This document shows positions 6,558-14,751 of a stretch of 64,000 nucleotides of DNA, in pieces. The position numbers were made by a program, and so were the translations under genes. Every line of letters starts with the position of its first letter. The first letter of the stretch is position 1. Below the pieces are notes generated by a model, which worked only from the letters and a program-made list of their open reading frames with translations, made no database searches and had not been told where the DNA came from. Where the stretch lies: IMG/VR virus record IMGVR_UViG_3300029787_005452, positions 62,001-126,000 of that record; one strand, written 5' to 3'. Source of the stretch: a virus.

Positions 6558-7643
6558 TCATCTATATCTTTTTACGATCTGCTCGAAACTTTCTTCGTTT
6601 GAATCTAATTTAAATTCTTTTTGATATATCTTCAAATCTCTAGCAAATTTTTTCGTCGTTTTTGGTTGTTTAGTTTGCGATCTTACCACTACAGTACCAG
6701 TTTTTCCATCTTTACCAGTTACTTTATGCAGACCACCAGCAGGACCGACAACTATTATACCAGTTTTAAATTTATCTGCTTCTTTATTTAATTTTATTAA
6801 TAAATCTTTAATTGGAATTCCTTCTTGTTTTGACATATTTTTTAAGTCTTGTTTTAAATCTTCATCCGCAACTTTTTTTCTAGTAGCTATTTTAGGTAAA
6901 TAATCTATAAATGATGCTTTATCCCCGTCAGATGCTTTACCATTTTTATTTATAACATCTTTAATACCAGCTAATTCTTTTTTATCATGCTGGGTTGTAC
7001 TAGTAATAGTTAAAGCTAAGGCTTTTAAAACATCTTGGGACAATTCATCACCAAGCATAAATTTTATAAAATTATCTTTTTGACCCTTTTGTCCTAATAA
7101 TGCTTTTTCAGTTTTTGGAGCTTTTTGTTTAATAAGATCGTCTATATCAGTAATAGCTTTATTTCTTATTTTTTCTTCAGCAGCTTTATCAATAGTACCC
7201 TTTTCAATATTAGCTTCTATTTGGTTATAATAATCAATATCTGAAGCTGATACATCTCTTTCTTTACCTTGTTTATATGCATCCCAAACTCTTTTATATC
7301 TAGCATCATTTTCATATCTTTGTTTTCTTACTGGATCTGTAGGTGTATCACCTTTAACACCATACTTTAAATCTTTTTCTGCTTGTTGAGCTTTTAGTTC
7401 TTCTTGTCTTGCTAAAGCTTCTTGTTTTCTGGCTTCAGCACTTCTCATTCTATAACCTCTCGTACCTGGAATAGCTGCAGCAGCTCTACTTAAAAAACCA
7501 CCAACATTAGCTCCCGGTGCTCGAGGCCCTCTTACTTCATTTAAAACTTTTTGAAAATTAGTTTTTTTAAATCTTTCTAATTTAAGAGATCTTTCAGGTA
7601 AAAATTCTTTTTCAACTTTTTCAAATAATTCTTTATCGGTCAT
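6558..7643 (-). CDS. Large Lys/Ala-rich late protein, internal-protein candidate
   Basis: 361 residues, highly charged (Lys, Asp, Gln) and likely helical. The N-terminus MTDKELFEKVEKEFLPE has an L-F-E triple at 6-8, as expected for a T4-type capsid-targeting peptide cut by the prohead protease. There is a Gly/Ala/Arg segment at about 38-66 and a glycine-rich 'IIVVGPAGGLHKVTGKDGKTG' region near 296-316 that looks like a small beta domain. It is read from a late promoter 5 nt before the start. No enzyme motif is seen. Packaging with the DNA is inferred. Confidence 0.6.
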   Translation of the reverse strand: MTDKELFEKVEKEFLPERSLKLERFKKTNFQKVLNEVRGPRAPGANVGGFLSRAAAAIPGTRGYRMRSAEARKQEALARQEELKAQQAEKDLKYGVKGDTPTDPVRKQRYENDARYKRVWDAYKQGKERDVSASDIDYYNQIEANIEKGTIDKAAEEKIRNKAITDIDDLIKQKAPKTEKALLGQKGQKDNFIKFMLGDELSQDVLKALALTITSTTQHDKKELAGIKDVINKNGKASDGDKASFIDYLPKIATRKKVADEDLKQDLKNMSKQEGIPIKDLLIKLNKEADKFKTGIIVVGPAGGLHKVTGKDGKTGTVVVRSQTKQPKTTKKFARDLKIYQKEFKLDSNEESFEQIVKRYR

Positions 7644-7670
7644 TGAAATATTTAATCTATATGGTATAAT
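7643..7670 (+). promoter_or_regulatory. Early promoter of folE2
   Basis: TTGAAA at 7643-7648, 16 bp, and TATAAT at 7665-7670 with an extended TGG upstream, then 6 nt to the ATG at 7677. It overlaps the divergent late promoter of the neighbouring minus-strand gene. Confidence 0.75.
7649..7656 (-). promoter_or_regulatory. Late promoter box for the gene starting at 7643
   Basis: ATTAAATA on the minus strand, then TTTCA (5 nt) and the ATG. Confidence 0.65.
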
Positions 7671-7676
7671 AGATAT

Positions 7677-8729
7677 ATGTCCGAAAAAAATAAAAGTTAT
7701 GAATGGTTAGGTGATGATGTAAGTGAAAGTGAACTTACCGGTGAAAAGGATATTATTGCAAAAGAACTAATGGGAGAAGAATATAGTAAAAGTTACTTTC
7801 CACCTATTAGAGTTTATGATAATAAAGTTAAAGCAGATAGAAAATATATTTCATCATTACCTGACTTACAAAACGGTCCATCAAGTTTAATTCAAGGTGC
7901 TGCGGTGCCTATTCAGCAAGTAGGTATACATAATTTTAAGTTACCTCTTACTTATAAAAAGAGAGACGGTAAGACTATTAATCTTGAAACTAGTGTAACT
8001 GGTAGTGTTAGTTTAGAAGCTCATAAGAAAGGTATTAATATGTCTCGTATTATGAGAAGTTTTTATGATCATAAGGATGATCTATTTAGTATTGATAATA
8101 TTAAAGATGTATTAGAATCATATAGAGAAAATCTTAAATGTTTTGATTCAAGAATTATGCTTAAGATTTCATACCCTATAAAGCAAACAAGTTTACGTAG
8201 TGGTTTAGAAGGTTATCAATATTACGATGTAGTGTTTGAAGGTGATATTACTAAGGATGGTGAGTTTAAGAAGTATATTCACTTTGATTTTGTATATTCA
8301 TCTGCATGCCCTTGTAGTTTTGAATTAAGTGAGCATGCTGAAAAGTATCGTAATCGTGCTACTGTACCTCATAGTCAACGTAGTGTTGCAAGAGTTAGTG
8401 TTAAGTTTGACGATATGTTATGGGTAGAAGATATACAAGAGTTATGTTTAGCTGCTTTGCAAACTGAGACCCAAGTTATGGTTAAGAGAGAAGATGAGCA
8501 AGCATTTGCTGAACTGAATGGTTCTAATCTAAAGTTTGTTGAAGATGCGGTACGTTTAATGTATGAAAAGCTTAGTAGTGAGTCTCGTATTAAAGACTTT
8601 AAGATTGTAGCATCTCATAATGAAAGTCTTCATAGCCATAACGCTATATCAGTTATAGTTAAAGGAGTTAAAGATGGCTTCTCTGCTGGAGTTGCTAGAG
8701 ATGTATTTGAAACTACAGGTTTAAGATAA
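7677..8729 (+). CDS. folE2: GTP cyclohydrolase IB (FolE2/MptA family)
   Basis: 350 residues, longer than typical FolE2 because of a ~60-residue charged N-terminal extension. Core motifs: 'PIQQVGIHNFKLPL' (78-91), 'GSVSLEAHKKGINMSR' (109-124), 'SYPIKQTSLRSGLEG' (165-179) and the metal/active-site SSACPCS (208-214). It opens GTP to dihydroneopterin triphosphate, the first step of preQ0 synthesis. QueD and QueE are encoded close by and QueC at 39537. The extension starts MSEKNKSYEWLGDD and is not part of the known fold. An early promoter lies directly upstream. Confidence 0.9.
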   Translation: MSEKNKSYEWLGDDVSESELTGEKDIIAKELMGEEYSKSYFPPIRVYDNKVKADRKYISSLPDLQNGPSSLIQGAAVPIQQVGIHNFKLPLTYKKRDGKTINLETSVTGSVSLEAHKKGINMSRIMRSFYDHKDDLFSIDNIKDVLESYRENLKCFDSRIMLKISYPIKQTSLRSGLEGYQYYDVVFEGDITKDGEFKKYIHFDFVYSSACPCSFELSEHAEKYRNRATVPHSQRSVARVSVKFDDMLWVEDIQELCLAALQTETQVMVKREDEQAFAELNGSNLKFVEDAVRLMYEKLSSESRIKDFKIVASHNESLHSHNAISVIVKGVKDGFSAGVARDVFETTGLR

Positions 8730-9161
8730 TTAGTCTAAATTACCTTCTTTACTTACATCAATTAAACCACCTAATTGTTCAATAAATTCTTTACCGACTA
8801 GTATTTTATATTCATTGTCTTCTCTTGAACCTATAGAAAATTTAGTATTAGGGTAAGTCTTACCACCTATTTCAATATCAAATTCGACAACAGGTCGATT
8901 ATCAATAGTAGGCTCTCCATCTGGACCTGAACCTACATTGATATCAATATATTCTTTAATAGGTTTAGTAACAGTTTTATTATTAACTGTATCGAAAGTT
9001 ACCTGTTCTTTATTGTCTTGAATATTAATACCGTGCAAGACATTATAAGCCCCATTACCGCTATCAATTTTAGCTTCAATGGGACCTAATTCTTCAAATG
9101 TTATAGTTTCTATTAAACCGAGAGGTTTATTAGACTCAAAGAATTTTTTAAAGGTAATCAC
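8730..9161 (-). CDS. Retropepsin-like aspartic protease fold protein
   Basis: 143 residues starting at GTG. After a targeting-like N-terminus (MITFKKFFESNKPLGLIE), 'ELGPIEAKIDSGNGAYNVLH' carries D33-S34-G35, the place of the catalytic D-T/S-G, and 'REDNEYKILVGKEFIEQ' follows as in the RimK-associated zinc-protease/retropepsin family (PF05618). That family is often annotated as a protease without proof. An L-I-E triple at 16-18 could be a prohead protease site. It could be a packaged or maturation protease. The GTG lies exactly 5 nt from a late box. Confidence 0.65.
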   Translation of the reverse strand: MITFKKFFESNKPLGLIETITFEELGPIEAKIDSGNGAYNVLHGINIQDNKEQVTFDTVNNKTVTKPIKEYIDINVGSGPDGEPTIDNRPVVEFDIEIGGKTYPNTKFSIGSREDNEYKILVGKEFIEQLGGLIDVSKEGNLD

Positions 9162-9166
9162 ATTAT

Positions 9167-9174
9167 TATTTATG
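9167..9174 (-). promoter_or_regulatory. Late promoter box for the retropepsin-like gene
   Basis: CATAAATA on the minus strand, then ATAAT (5 nt) and the GTG at 9161. The TAA inside the box is the stop codon of the upstream gene. Confidence 0.7.
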
Positions 9175-9358
9175 CTTTACCAGCGTTCTTTACATCTTGT
9201 ATATCTTTTCTAATAGCTTTTGTTAATTTAGCTATTTCCAATAATGCTTTTCTTGCTCGAGTACCTGCAGCTGCGATACCCTTTTCATTAAATTTTTGAA
9301 TTTCTTCTTCAAAAGAATTAAACTGCTCAGTTATATTTTTAATATTTTCTTCATTCAT
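9170..9358 (-). CDS. Hc1/histone H1-like small DNA-binding protein
   Basis: 62 residues. The core 'KGIAAAGTRARKALLEIAKL' followed by 'TKAIRKDIQDVKNAGKA' is the signature of the bacterial histone H1-like (Hc1) family found in Chlamydia and Bacteroidetes, where it compacts the nucleoid. The N-terminal half is a short acidic helix with an I-T-E triple at 9-11. The phage copy may coat phage DNA in the head or alter the host nucleoid. The box TTAAATA lies 7 nt upstream of the start. Assignment is by motif only. Confidence 0.65.
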   Translation of the reverse strand: MNEENIKNITEQFNSFEEEIQKFNEKGIAAAGTRARKALLEIAKLTKAIRKDIQDVKNAGKA

Positions 9359-9368
9359 AATAATCTAT

Positions 9369-10112
9369 TTAACCATTATAGTTAAAAATACCATACCATG
9401 AGTTTCTATAATCTCCTAAAAAACCATTTTTATACAAATAACATATATCGTGATCGGGATTATAACTTGAAAAAATATCAATTTCATAATCTCTGTATAA
9501 GTTGGTAATTTCATCTAAAATAGGTATAAATACTTTTCTATTAATATTTAAGTTTTCTTTACTTAAAGTATATGAATTTTCTGCTTGAAAATCTTTATAA
9601 AAAATACCATTTTTAATTTTTTCATTTATATATTTTTTATGTTTTACAGTTCCACAAAAAGCTAAATTTGTAACTATAGTTATTTTTGAAAATTTATTAG
9701 TTTTAATTTTTTCATTTATTTTCTTTTTATAATTAAAAAATAAATTGTTTTTTAATTTATTACTATACCAATTAACAATATGGTCTCCTAGTCTAAAATA
9801 AATTACTAATTCATTATCATCAGGTAATTGTAAACTATTTAAATTATTTTTAATATATTTATCAATACATAGTTTAAGTATAGGTCCTGAATAACCTGGT
9901 TCATATAATTTTTTCAATATATATGGATGTCTAAAATATATACCTAAAATAGTATTTTTATATTCCTCATTATATGCTAAATTTTTTCTATTTATTTTAG
10001 TATATGGATCGTAAGTTTTATTAAAATCACCTATCAATATATTAGCCACATTATAATCTAACATATCTTCAGTAATTTTAATTTTATTAAATAATTCTTC
10101 GCTTTTTTTCAT
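9369..10112 (-). CDS. Putative glycosyltransferase (fucosyltransferase-like)
   Basis: 247 residues from the ATG at 10112, which overlaps the stop of the upstream gene (ATGA). The ATG at 10121 is less likely. The segment 'ELVIYFRLGDHIVNWY' resembles the R-x-G-D loop of GT11/O-fucosyltransferase-like enzymes, and a late 'IDIFSSYNPDHDICYLYKNG' resembles their nucleotide-sugar region. The similarity is modest. It ends the 10.5-kb sugar cassette and so would act last or be a late addition. Very A+T-rich like its neighbours. Confidence 0.45.
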   Translation of the reverse strand: MKKSEELFNKIKITEDMLDYNVANILIGDFNKTYDPYTKINRKNLAYNEEYKNTILGIYFRHPYILKKLYEPGYSGPILKLCIDKYIKNNLNSLQLPDDNELVIYFRLGDHIVNWYSNKLKNNLFFNYKKKINEKIKTNKFSKITIVTNLAFCGTVKHKKYINEKIKNGIFYKDFQAENSYTLSKENLNINRKVFIPILDEITNLYRDYEIDIFSSYNPDHDICYLYKNGFLGDYRNSWYGIFNYNG

Positions 10113-10738
10113 ACTACCCAATTATTATCACATAAATGTATTCCGTAAATATTTTTATAAAAATTTTTATTTTTATTAGTTACTATTTTATTTTCAACCA
10201 ATAAAGTATCTTTATTTTCTTTATAATTATTTGTTAAAAAAGCTGGACCTGCTACTTCCATATTATCATATATATTATCATATTTTTTATTATCATAATT
10301 ATGCAATTTTTTAATTAATTTTTCTATAAATTTATTTTTAGGTGGAGAATATATTAACATAGGATCTATATATTTTTTATAATTTTTATTAGAAAAATAA
10401 TCATTTATTGCATTTTGAGAAAAAAGACAACATTTATTTTCAGACAATAAATTAGTTATATCTTTTTTAAAAATTATATCTAAATCCATATATAAACCAC
10501 CATACTCATACAAATAAAAATATCTAACTGCATCTACTTTATTAATATAATGATTATAACTTTCATAAATTTTATAAAAAGAAGGGTATTTACTTTTTAT
10601 AAAAAAATTATTTTCATCGTCAGTCCATAATTTATATTCCCAACCTTTAAAAAATTTTTTATTTTTTATTTTTAAAGTTAAATATTTCACTGGTAAAGTT
10701 TCAGTAGACCAACTTTGATGTATGGTTTTATATATCAT
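10109..10738 (-). CDS. GT32-type glycosyltransferase
   Basis: 209 residues. It opens 'IYKTIHQSWSTETLP', has 'GWEYKLWTDDEN' (32-43) and then 'KVDAVRYFYLYEYGGLYMDL' with the D-x-D metal site MDLD at about residues 84-87. This is the pattern of the GT32 (OCH1/capsular) transferases, which use nucleotide-sugars and a divalent metal. It overlaps its neighbours on both sides, so it is part of a single operon. The acceptor is unknown. Confidence 0.82.
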   Translation of the reverse strand: MIYKTIHQSWSTETLPVKYLTLKIKNKKFFKGWEYKLWTDDENNFFIKSKYPSFYKIYESYNHYINKVDAVRYFYLYEYGGLYMDLDIIFKKDITNLLSENKCCLFSQNAINDYFSNKNYKKYIDPMLIYSPPKNKFIEKLIKKLHNYDNKKYDNIYDNMEVAGPAFLTNNYKENKDTLLVENKIVTNKNKNFYKNIYGIHLCDNNWVV

Positions 10739-11264
10739 TTATATCAATCCTTTCTGAACCATAAAAATTTTTAATACCTTTATTACTTAATATTTCTCTA
10801 TATAAAGGAGTTTCATAATTATAAGGAAAACAAAAACTATCAGGAATAAAATTTAAATTTTTTAAAAAATTATTATTCATTAACCTATTATCCTCTATAA
10901 TACATTCAACACAATCAGCAGTTTTTATTTTATGAAAATGACTATGACATCCAATATAACAATTTTTATAATTTAAAATATTTTTTATTTGAGACCATTT
11001 CATATAATTAGTAAAATTATTTTTAAAAGCTTTTTTATGAGCATTATAACATGTTATAAAGGTATCATTTTGTATTTTATCTTCTTCACAAACTATACCA
11101 CTACTAATAAAAAAATATTTTTCAGTTTTAATTTTTAATATATCTTCCAAAAAAAGATATTGAGTATATAACCCATCATCAAATGTTAAAATATAATCTT
11201 CTAATGGTAAATTTAAAAACGATTCTTTAAATTCATGAATCATTAAAATTTTTTTACTACTCAT
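10728..11264 (-). CDS. Polysaccharide deacetylase (NodB/CE4-like)
   Basis: 178 residues, a short form of the fold. 'DYILTFDDGLYTQY' supplies the first Asp pair (TFDD), 'IGCHSHFH' is the H-S-x-x-H metal site and 'FCFPYN' is the third motif. It removes an acetyl group from an N-acetylated sugar. A second, unrelated deacetylase (PIG-L fold) follows directly, suggesting an amino-sugar substrate. Its start overlaps the PIG-L stop (ATGA). Confidence 0.78.
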   Translation of the reverse strand: MSSKKILMIHEFKESFLNLPLEDYILTFDDGLYTQYLFLEDILKIKTEKYFFISSGIVCEEDKIQNDTFITCYNAHKKAFKNNFTNYMKWSQIKNILNYKNCYIGCHSHFHKIKTADCVECIIEDNRLMNNNFLKNLNFIPDSFCFPYNYETPLYREILSNKGIKNFYGSERIDINDI

Positions 11265-11911
11265 ACTCTATTAAAAATACAAATAAAGGGTTCAGCTTGT
11301 CTATAACCTGAAATACTTCCGTAATATAAATCTCTATATTTAATATATTCAATACTAAGAGGATCAGGAGACTGTTTCAATTCAGTTGAATATCTATTAA
11401 TACATTTATATTTTACATTTATATTTTTTTCAATATTTACATATGTATTATAATCTATACCTTGAAAATTCCATTCACCGCTACCGGGTATAGAAAATTC
11501 ATATAACGTTGTAACAGGGCTATTATGTCTTGGTCTGCATGCAACTCTCACAGATTTAGATACTATTTGATGATCTATATGTATATCATTACTATAATTT
11601 GTATAAACTATATTCGGTTGTACCTGATTTATTATAGATGATATATAACTATTAATAGATAAATTAGAATGTTTATCTAGACTTACATCATCATATACAT
11701 GTTGAATTAATTTGGTAATACCTAAACTTTTAATATTTTCGTTAAGAGCATTTTTACGTAAATTTTCTACATTTAAATTACTACCTGGTCTATTACCTCT
11801 ACATAATACACATAATGTTATATTATTATCTTTAGATAATTTTGATATTGTACCACCCATACCAAACTCTGCATCGTCTGGATGGGCTGCGATTATTAAA
11901 ATTTTTTTCAT
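11261..11911 (-). CDS. PIG-L family N-acetylglucosaminyl deacetylase
   Basis: 216 residues, the usual length. The zinc site is complete: 'AAHPDDAEFGMGG' (8-20) and 'NDIHIDHQIVSKSV' (around 108-121). Members deacetylate GlcNAc-linked compounds, including lipid- and nucleotide-linked sugars. It overlaps the SDR gene upstream. Together with the CE4 enzyme it implies that a free amine on a sugar is wanted. Confidence 0.82.
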   Translation of the reverse strand: MKKILIIAAHPDDAEFGMGGTISKLSKDNNITLCVLCRGNRPGSNLNVENLRKNALNENIKSLGITKLIQHVYDDVSLDKHSNLSINSYISSIINQVQPNIVYTNYSNDIHIDHQIVSKSVRVACRPRHNSPVTTLYEFSIPGSGEWNFQGIDYNTYVNIEKNINVKYKCINRYSTELKQSPDPLSIEYIKYRDLYYGSISGYRQAEPFICIFNRV

Positions 11912-12495
11912 GTATATAACTTTTTAATATTAGTGATTGTTTCACACTTTAAATTATTATAATTATAAATTATATTTTGACTATTTACAACGTCTAAAGT
12001 TTGATTTATAAAACTATTTAAAGTTATAAATTTAATTTTTTTATCTAAATCTTTATCTGGAATATCATTTAATCTTATTTTTTTCATTAAACCTTTATTC
12101 CTGGTTTTATCATACACTCTAGGTATTCTCAATATTACCCAATTATCATAATTATTTTTTACATATTCCTCTATTAAAAATTTACTAGTGCAATATATGT
12201 TTTCAGTAGGAGTTTCAACACCTAATGTACTAGCAAATATAAATTTAGAATTATTTTTTTTAGCTAAATTTAATACATTTATAGTTCCATTAATAATAGT
12301 TTTTATAGTTTTAGTTTCATCTATAAAATCATAATCATCACTAGGACCAGCAAAATGAAAAACATTATCAATTTTTGAAGGTAAATAAAAATTATCAATT
12401 AAAATATCCCCATAATCGACATTCCAACCATTTATTTCCTTTTTAAGATTACTACCTAAAAATCCTTTTTCAGCCCCTGTAAATACATTTACCAT
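11908..12495 (-). CDS. Short SDR-family NAD-dependent epimerase/dehydratase
   Basis: 195 residues, about two thirds of a normal sugar epimerase. An NAD site is seen near the start as GAEKGFLGSNL, and the catalytic pair as IYCTSK (Y-x-x-x-K), with 'VFHFAG' before it. The C-terminal substrate domain is cut down, so the substrate may be small or the enzyme may need a partner. It overlaps the transketolase C-subunit gene by 7 nt. Confidence 0.7.
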   Translation of the reverse strand: MVNVFTGAEKGFLGSNLKKEINGWNVDYGDILIDNFYLPSKIDNVFHFAGPSDDYDFIDETKTIKTIINGTINVLNLAKKNNSKFIFASTLGVETPTENIYCTSKFLIEEYVKNNYDNWVILRIPRVYDKTRNKGLMKKIRLNDIPDKDLDKKIKFITLNSFINQTLDVVNSQNIIYNYNNLKCETITNIKKLYT

Positions 12496-12965
12496 TTACA
12501 ATCATCCCAACCTAATCTAATATAATATGAACCATTTTTTCTAATACAATTGCATAATATACTTATAAATTCTTTACCGGTATTAGGTTCAAATAAAGGT
12601 ATATCTAATAATTCCATTATTTCTTTATCATCATCTAGGGTATGTCCAACACCTAAATGATCATAACAACCGTTTGCACCGGCATTTACAAAAATTAAAT
12701 TATCACCAAAAGTTTTTCTATAAAATTTTAATTGTTCATAACCTTTATATATATTAAATCCAGCAACACCATATATAATAACTTTTTTACCTTGACTTGC
12801 TAAACCTAAAGCTATATTAATCATGTTAGGTTCTTGTACACCGACATTTATACATCTATTAGTATTTTTTTCGTTAAACAATTCAAATCTCCACATATCA
12901 GCATGCAGAAAATACAAGCTATCATTATTATATTTTTTTAAAAATCTGTCAAGTATTTTTCTCAT
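12489..12965 (-). CDS. Transketolase-like C-terminal (pyrimidine-binding) subunit
   Basis: 158 residues. 'NVGVQEPNMINIALGLASQG' holds the glutamate that activates thiamine diphosphate (E in GVQE), and 'FVNAGANGCYDHLGVGHTLD' matches the second half of the Pyr domain. The C-terminal transketolase domain is absent. The partner PP subunit is the next gene upstream, so the enzyme is split into two chains as in some bacterial and archaeal transketolases. It probably transfers a two-carbon ketol unit to build an unusual sugar. Confidence 0.75.
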   Translation of the reverse strand: MRKILDRFLKKYNNDSLYFLHADMWRFELFNEKNTNRCINVGVQEPNMINIALGLASQGKKVIIYGVAGFNIYKGYEQLKFYRKTFGDNLIFVNAGANGCYDHLGVGHTLDDDKEIMELLDIPLFEPNTGKEFISILCNCIRKNGSYYIRLGWDDCKW

Positions 12966-12970
12966 TTTAA

Positions 12971-13642
12971 TTATATTTTTTTATAGTGCCACTCATGGGG
13001 GTTTTCTTCCATTTCTTTTATACCATAACCTTTTATTGTGTTATAAAAGATAACAGTAGGTTTTTTATAATTTATTTTTTTAAAATTATTTTTAATTTCA
13101 TTATAATTATGACCATTAACAATGTGAACTTCCCAATTATAATTTCTAAACATATCTATTACTGGTTTAACATCTATAATATCATTTACATTACCGGTTA
13201 CCTGACTGTTATTATAATCGACTGTTACTAAAATATTTTTTATTTGTTTTTGGCCGATAAATTGTATACCTTCTAATTCACTACCCATTTGCAAAGCAGC
13301 ATCAGATAAATTAACCCAAGTAATTTTATCGCTAGCTAAAGATATACCAGCAGCAACCCCTAATGTATTTCCTAAAGATTCACCGGAAAAATTTACAAAA
13401 TCTATTTCTGAATGTTTTAAAATATTATGATATTCATTAATGTTTTTATCAAGATAACCTAGTTTTTTCCAAGGTATATAATATGCCTGGCTACCAAAAG
13501 GCTTACCTATAACAAAATTATGTTTATATGGTTTAATAAATTTTTCATTAAATAAACATTCTATATAAGTAGACATTGATAATGCAGATGGTATATGTTT
13601 AAAACCGTATTTTTTAGATTCATTATATATTTCATTAAACAT
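12971..13642 (-). CDS. Transketolase-like N-terminal (thiamine diphosphate-binding) subunit
   Basis: 223 residues. 'GESLGNTLGVAAGISLA' matches the cofactor loop, and 'VNLSDAALQMGSELEGIQ' leads to 'ILVTVDYNNSQ', the G-D-G...N cofactor motif in altered form (SDA for GDG). The end 'IFYNTIKGYGIKEMEENPHE' is typical of transketolase PP domains. It pairs with the C-subunit gene 5 nt downstream. Its start overlaps the stop of the radical-SAM gene upstream. The altered GDG makes a specialised substrate likely. Confidence 0.75.
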   Translation of the reverse strand: MFNEIYNESKKYGFKHIPSALSMSTYIECLFNEKFIKPYKHNFVIGKPFGSQAYYIPWKKLGYLDKNINEYHNILKHSEIDFVNFSGESLGNTLGVAAGISLASDKITWVNLSDAALQMGSELEGIQFIGQKQIKNILVTVDYNNSQVTGNVNDIIDVKPVIDMFRNYNWEVHIVNGHNYNEIKNNFKKINYKKPTVIFYNTIKGYGIKEMEENPHEWHYKKI

Positions 13643-14751
13643 TATACTTTTATTTTTTTATGATTTAACATTAAATCACATCTACATCCATTACTGACTG
13701 GACATATAACACAATCATTAAATTTTTTATTTAATAAATCTAGTTCTTCGTTAGTACAATCGTGGGTAAATTTACCCTTTGGATCAATTCCCCATACTTT
13801 AGCAGTACATTTCCAACCTTTAAATCTATCTAACTTTAATGATCTTAAAAAAATTTCAGGTATATATACTGTGTTGTTATCTTTATCTTTTAATCTTATT
13901 TGTCTTTGTATATTATTTTCTAATAAATTAAAACCTTTATAATTTTTTGAATAGTTTATAATTTTTTTTAATATTTCGATAGTTTTATTAGTATCAGTTT
14001 TAAAATTAAAACCATTATAAGTAGATGTAGGGTGTAACAAATTTATATGAAATATTAAGTTATTTTTATTTAATTCTTCCATGAAACTAAATATTTTATC
14101 CCATTTTTCTTCTTCTGCCGGAAAATTTATATTTGTATAAAAATTACAATTTTTCATGTTGTGAAGTTCAATACATTTTTTTAAAAATATATCATTTTTA
14201 GCATATTCATTATGATAAGAACCACTAATATAAAGTTTATTGTATTTTTGATTATCAAATTTTTTATAAAATGAAGCAGGTTTTGTCAAATTAGTAACTA
14301 ATTCAACCCTTTTACATTTTTTATTTTTATTTAATTCCTCAATAATATTAAAAATTTTTGGATGAGTCGTTGGCTCTCCACCTAAAACCTCTACATTAAA
14401 ATTTGGAGTATTTCTTAATTTTAGTTTATTAAGTACAATTTTATAATGATTTAATAGAGAATTATCAAATTTATCTGTAAGTGTATCTTCCATATAACAG
14501 TAAGAACATCTATATTGACAAAAATAAGTTACTTCCCAACATAAATTTAACAATTCTCTATCTTTTTCATCTCCAGCTTCAATAAAATTATCTATAGATA
14601 AATTTTTATTTGTTTTTAAAAAATTTTCAAAACTATTAAAATTATTATACGCAAAACTATTAAAACTACCCTCATTGTATATTTTTCTTGTATTTGTCAA
14701 CATTGATATCGTTGGCGCGCTACTTAGGATTTTATTATCTGTGGTGTTCAT
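13642..14751 (-). CDS. Radical SAM enzyme with C-terminal Cys cluster
   Basis: 369 residues. C78-x3-C82-x2-C85 binds the catalytic cluster, and 'VEVLGGEPTTHPKIFNIIEE' is the GGE motif. The C-terminus 'CVICPVSNGCRCDL' and an earlier C form a SPASM/twitch-like auxiliary cluster site. It is a paralogue of the protein at 16270-17262, sharing the LGGEPT(T/L)HP and CPV..GC.C elements. Such enzymes act on peptides or carbohydrates. In this cassette of sugar genes a dehydrogenation or epimerisation of a sugar is plausible. No peptide precursor is visible. Confidence 0.82.
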   Translation of the reverse strand: MNTTDNKILSSAPTISMLTNTRKIYNEGSFNSFAYNNFNSFENFLKTNKNLSIDNFIEAGDEKDRELLNLCWEVTYFCQYRCSYCYMEDTLTDKFDNSLLNHYKIVLNKLKLRNTPNFNVEVLGGEPTTHPKIFNIIEELNKNKKCKRVELVTNLTKPASFYKKFDNQKYNKLYISGSYHNEYAKNDIFLKKCIELHNMKNCNFYTNINFPAEEEKWDKIFSFMEELNKNNLIFHINLLHPTSTYNGFNFKTDTNKTIEILKKIINYSKNYKGFNLLENNIQRQIRLKDKDNNTVYIPEIFLRSLKLDRFKGWKCTAKVWGIDPKGKFTHDCTNEELDLLNKKFNDCVICPVSNGCRCDLMLNHKKIKV

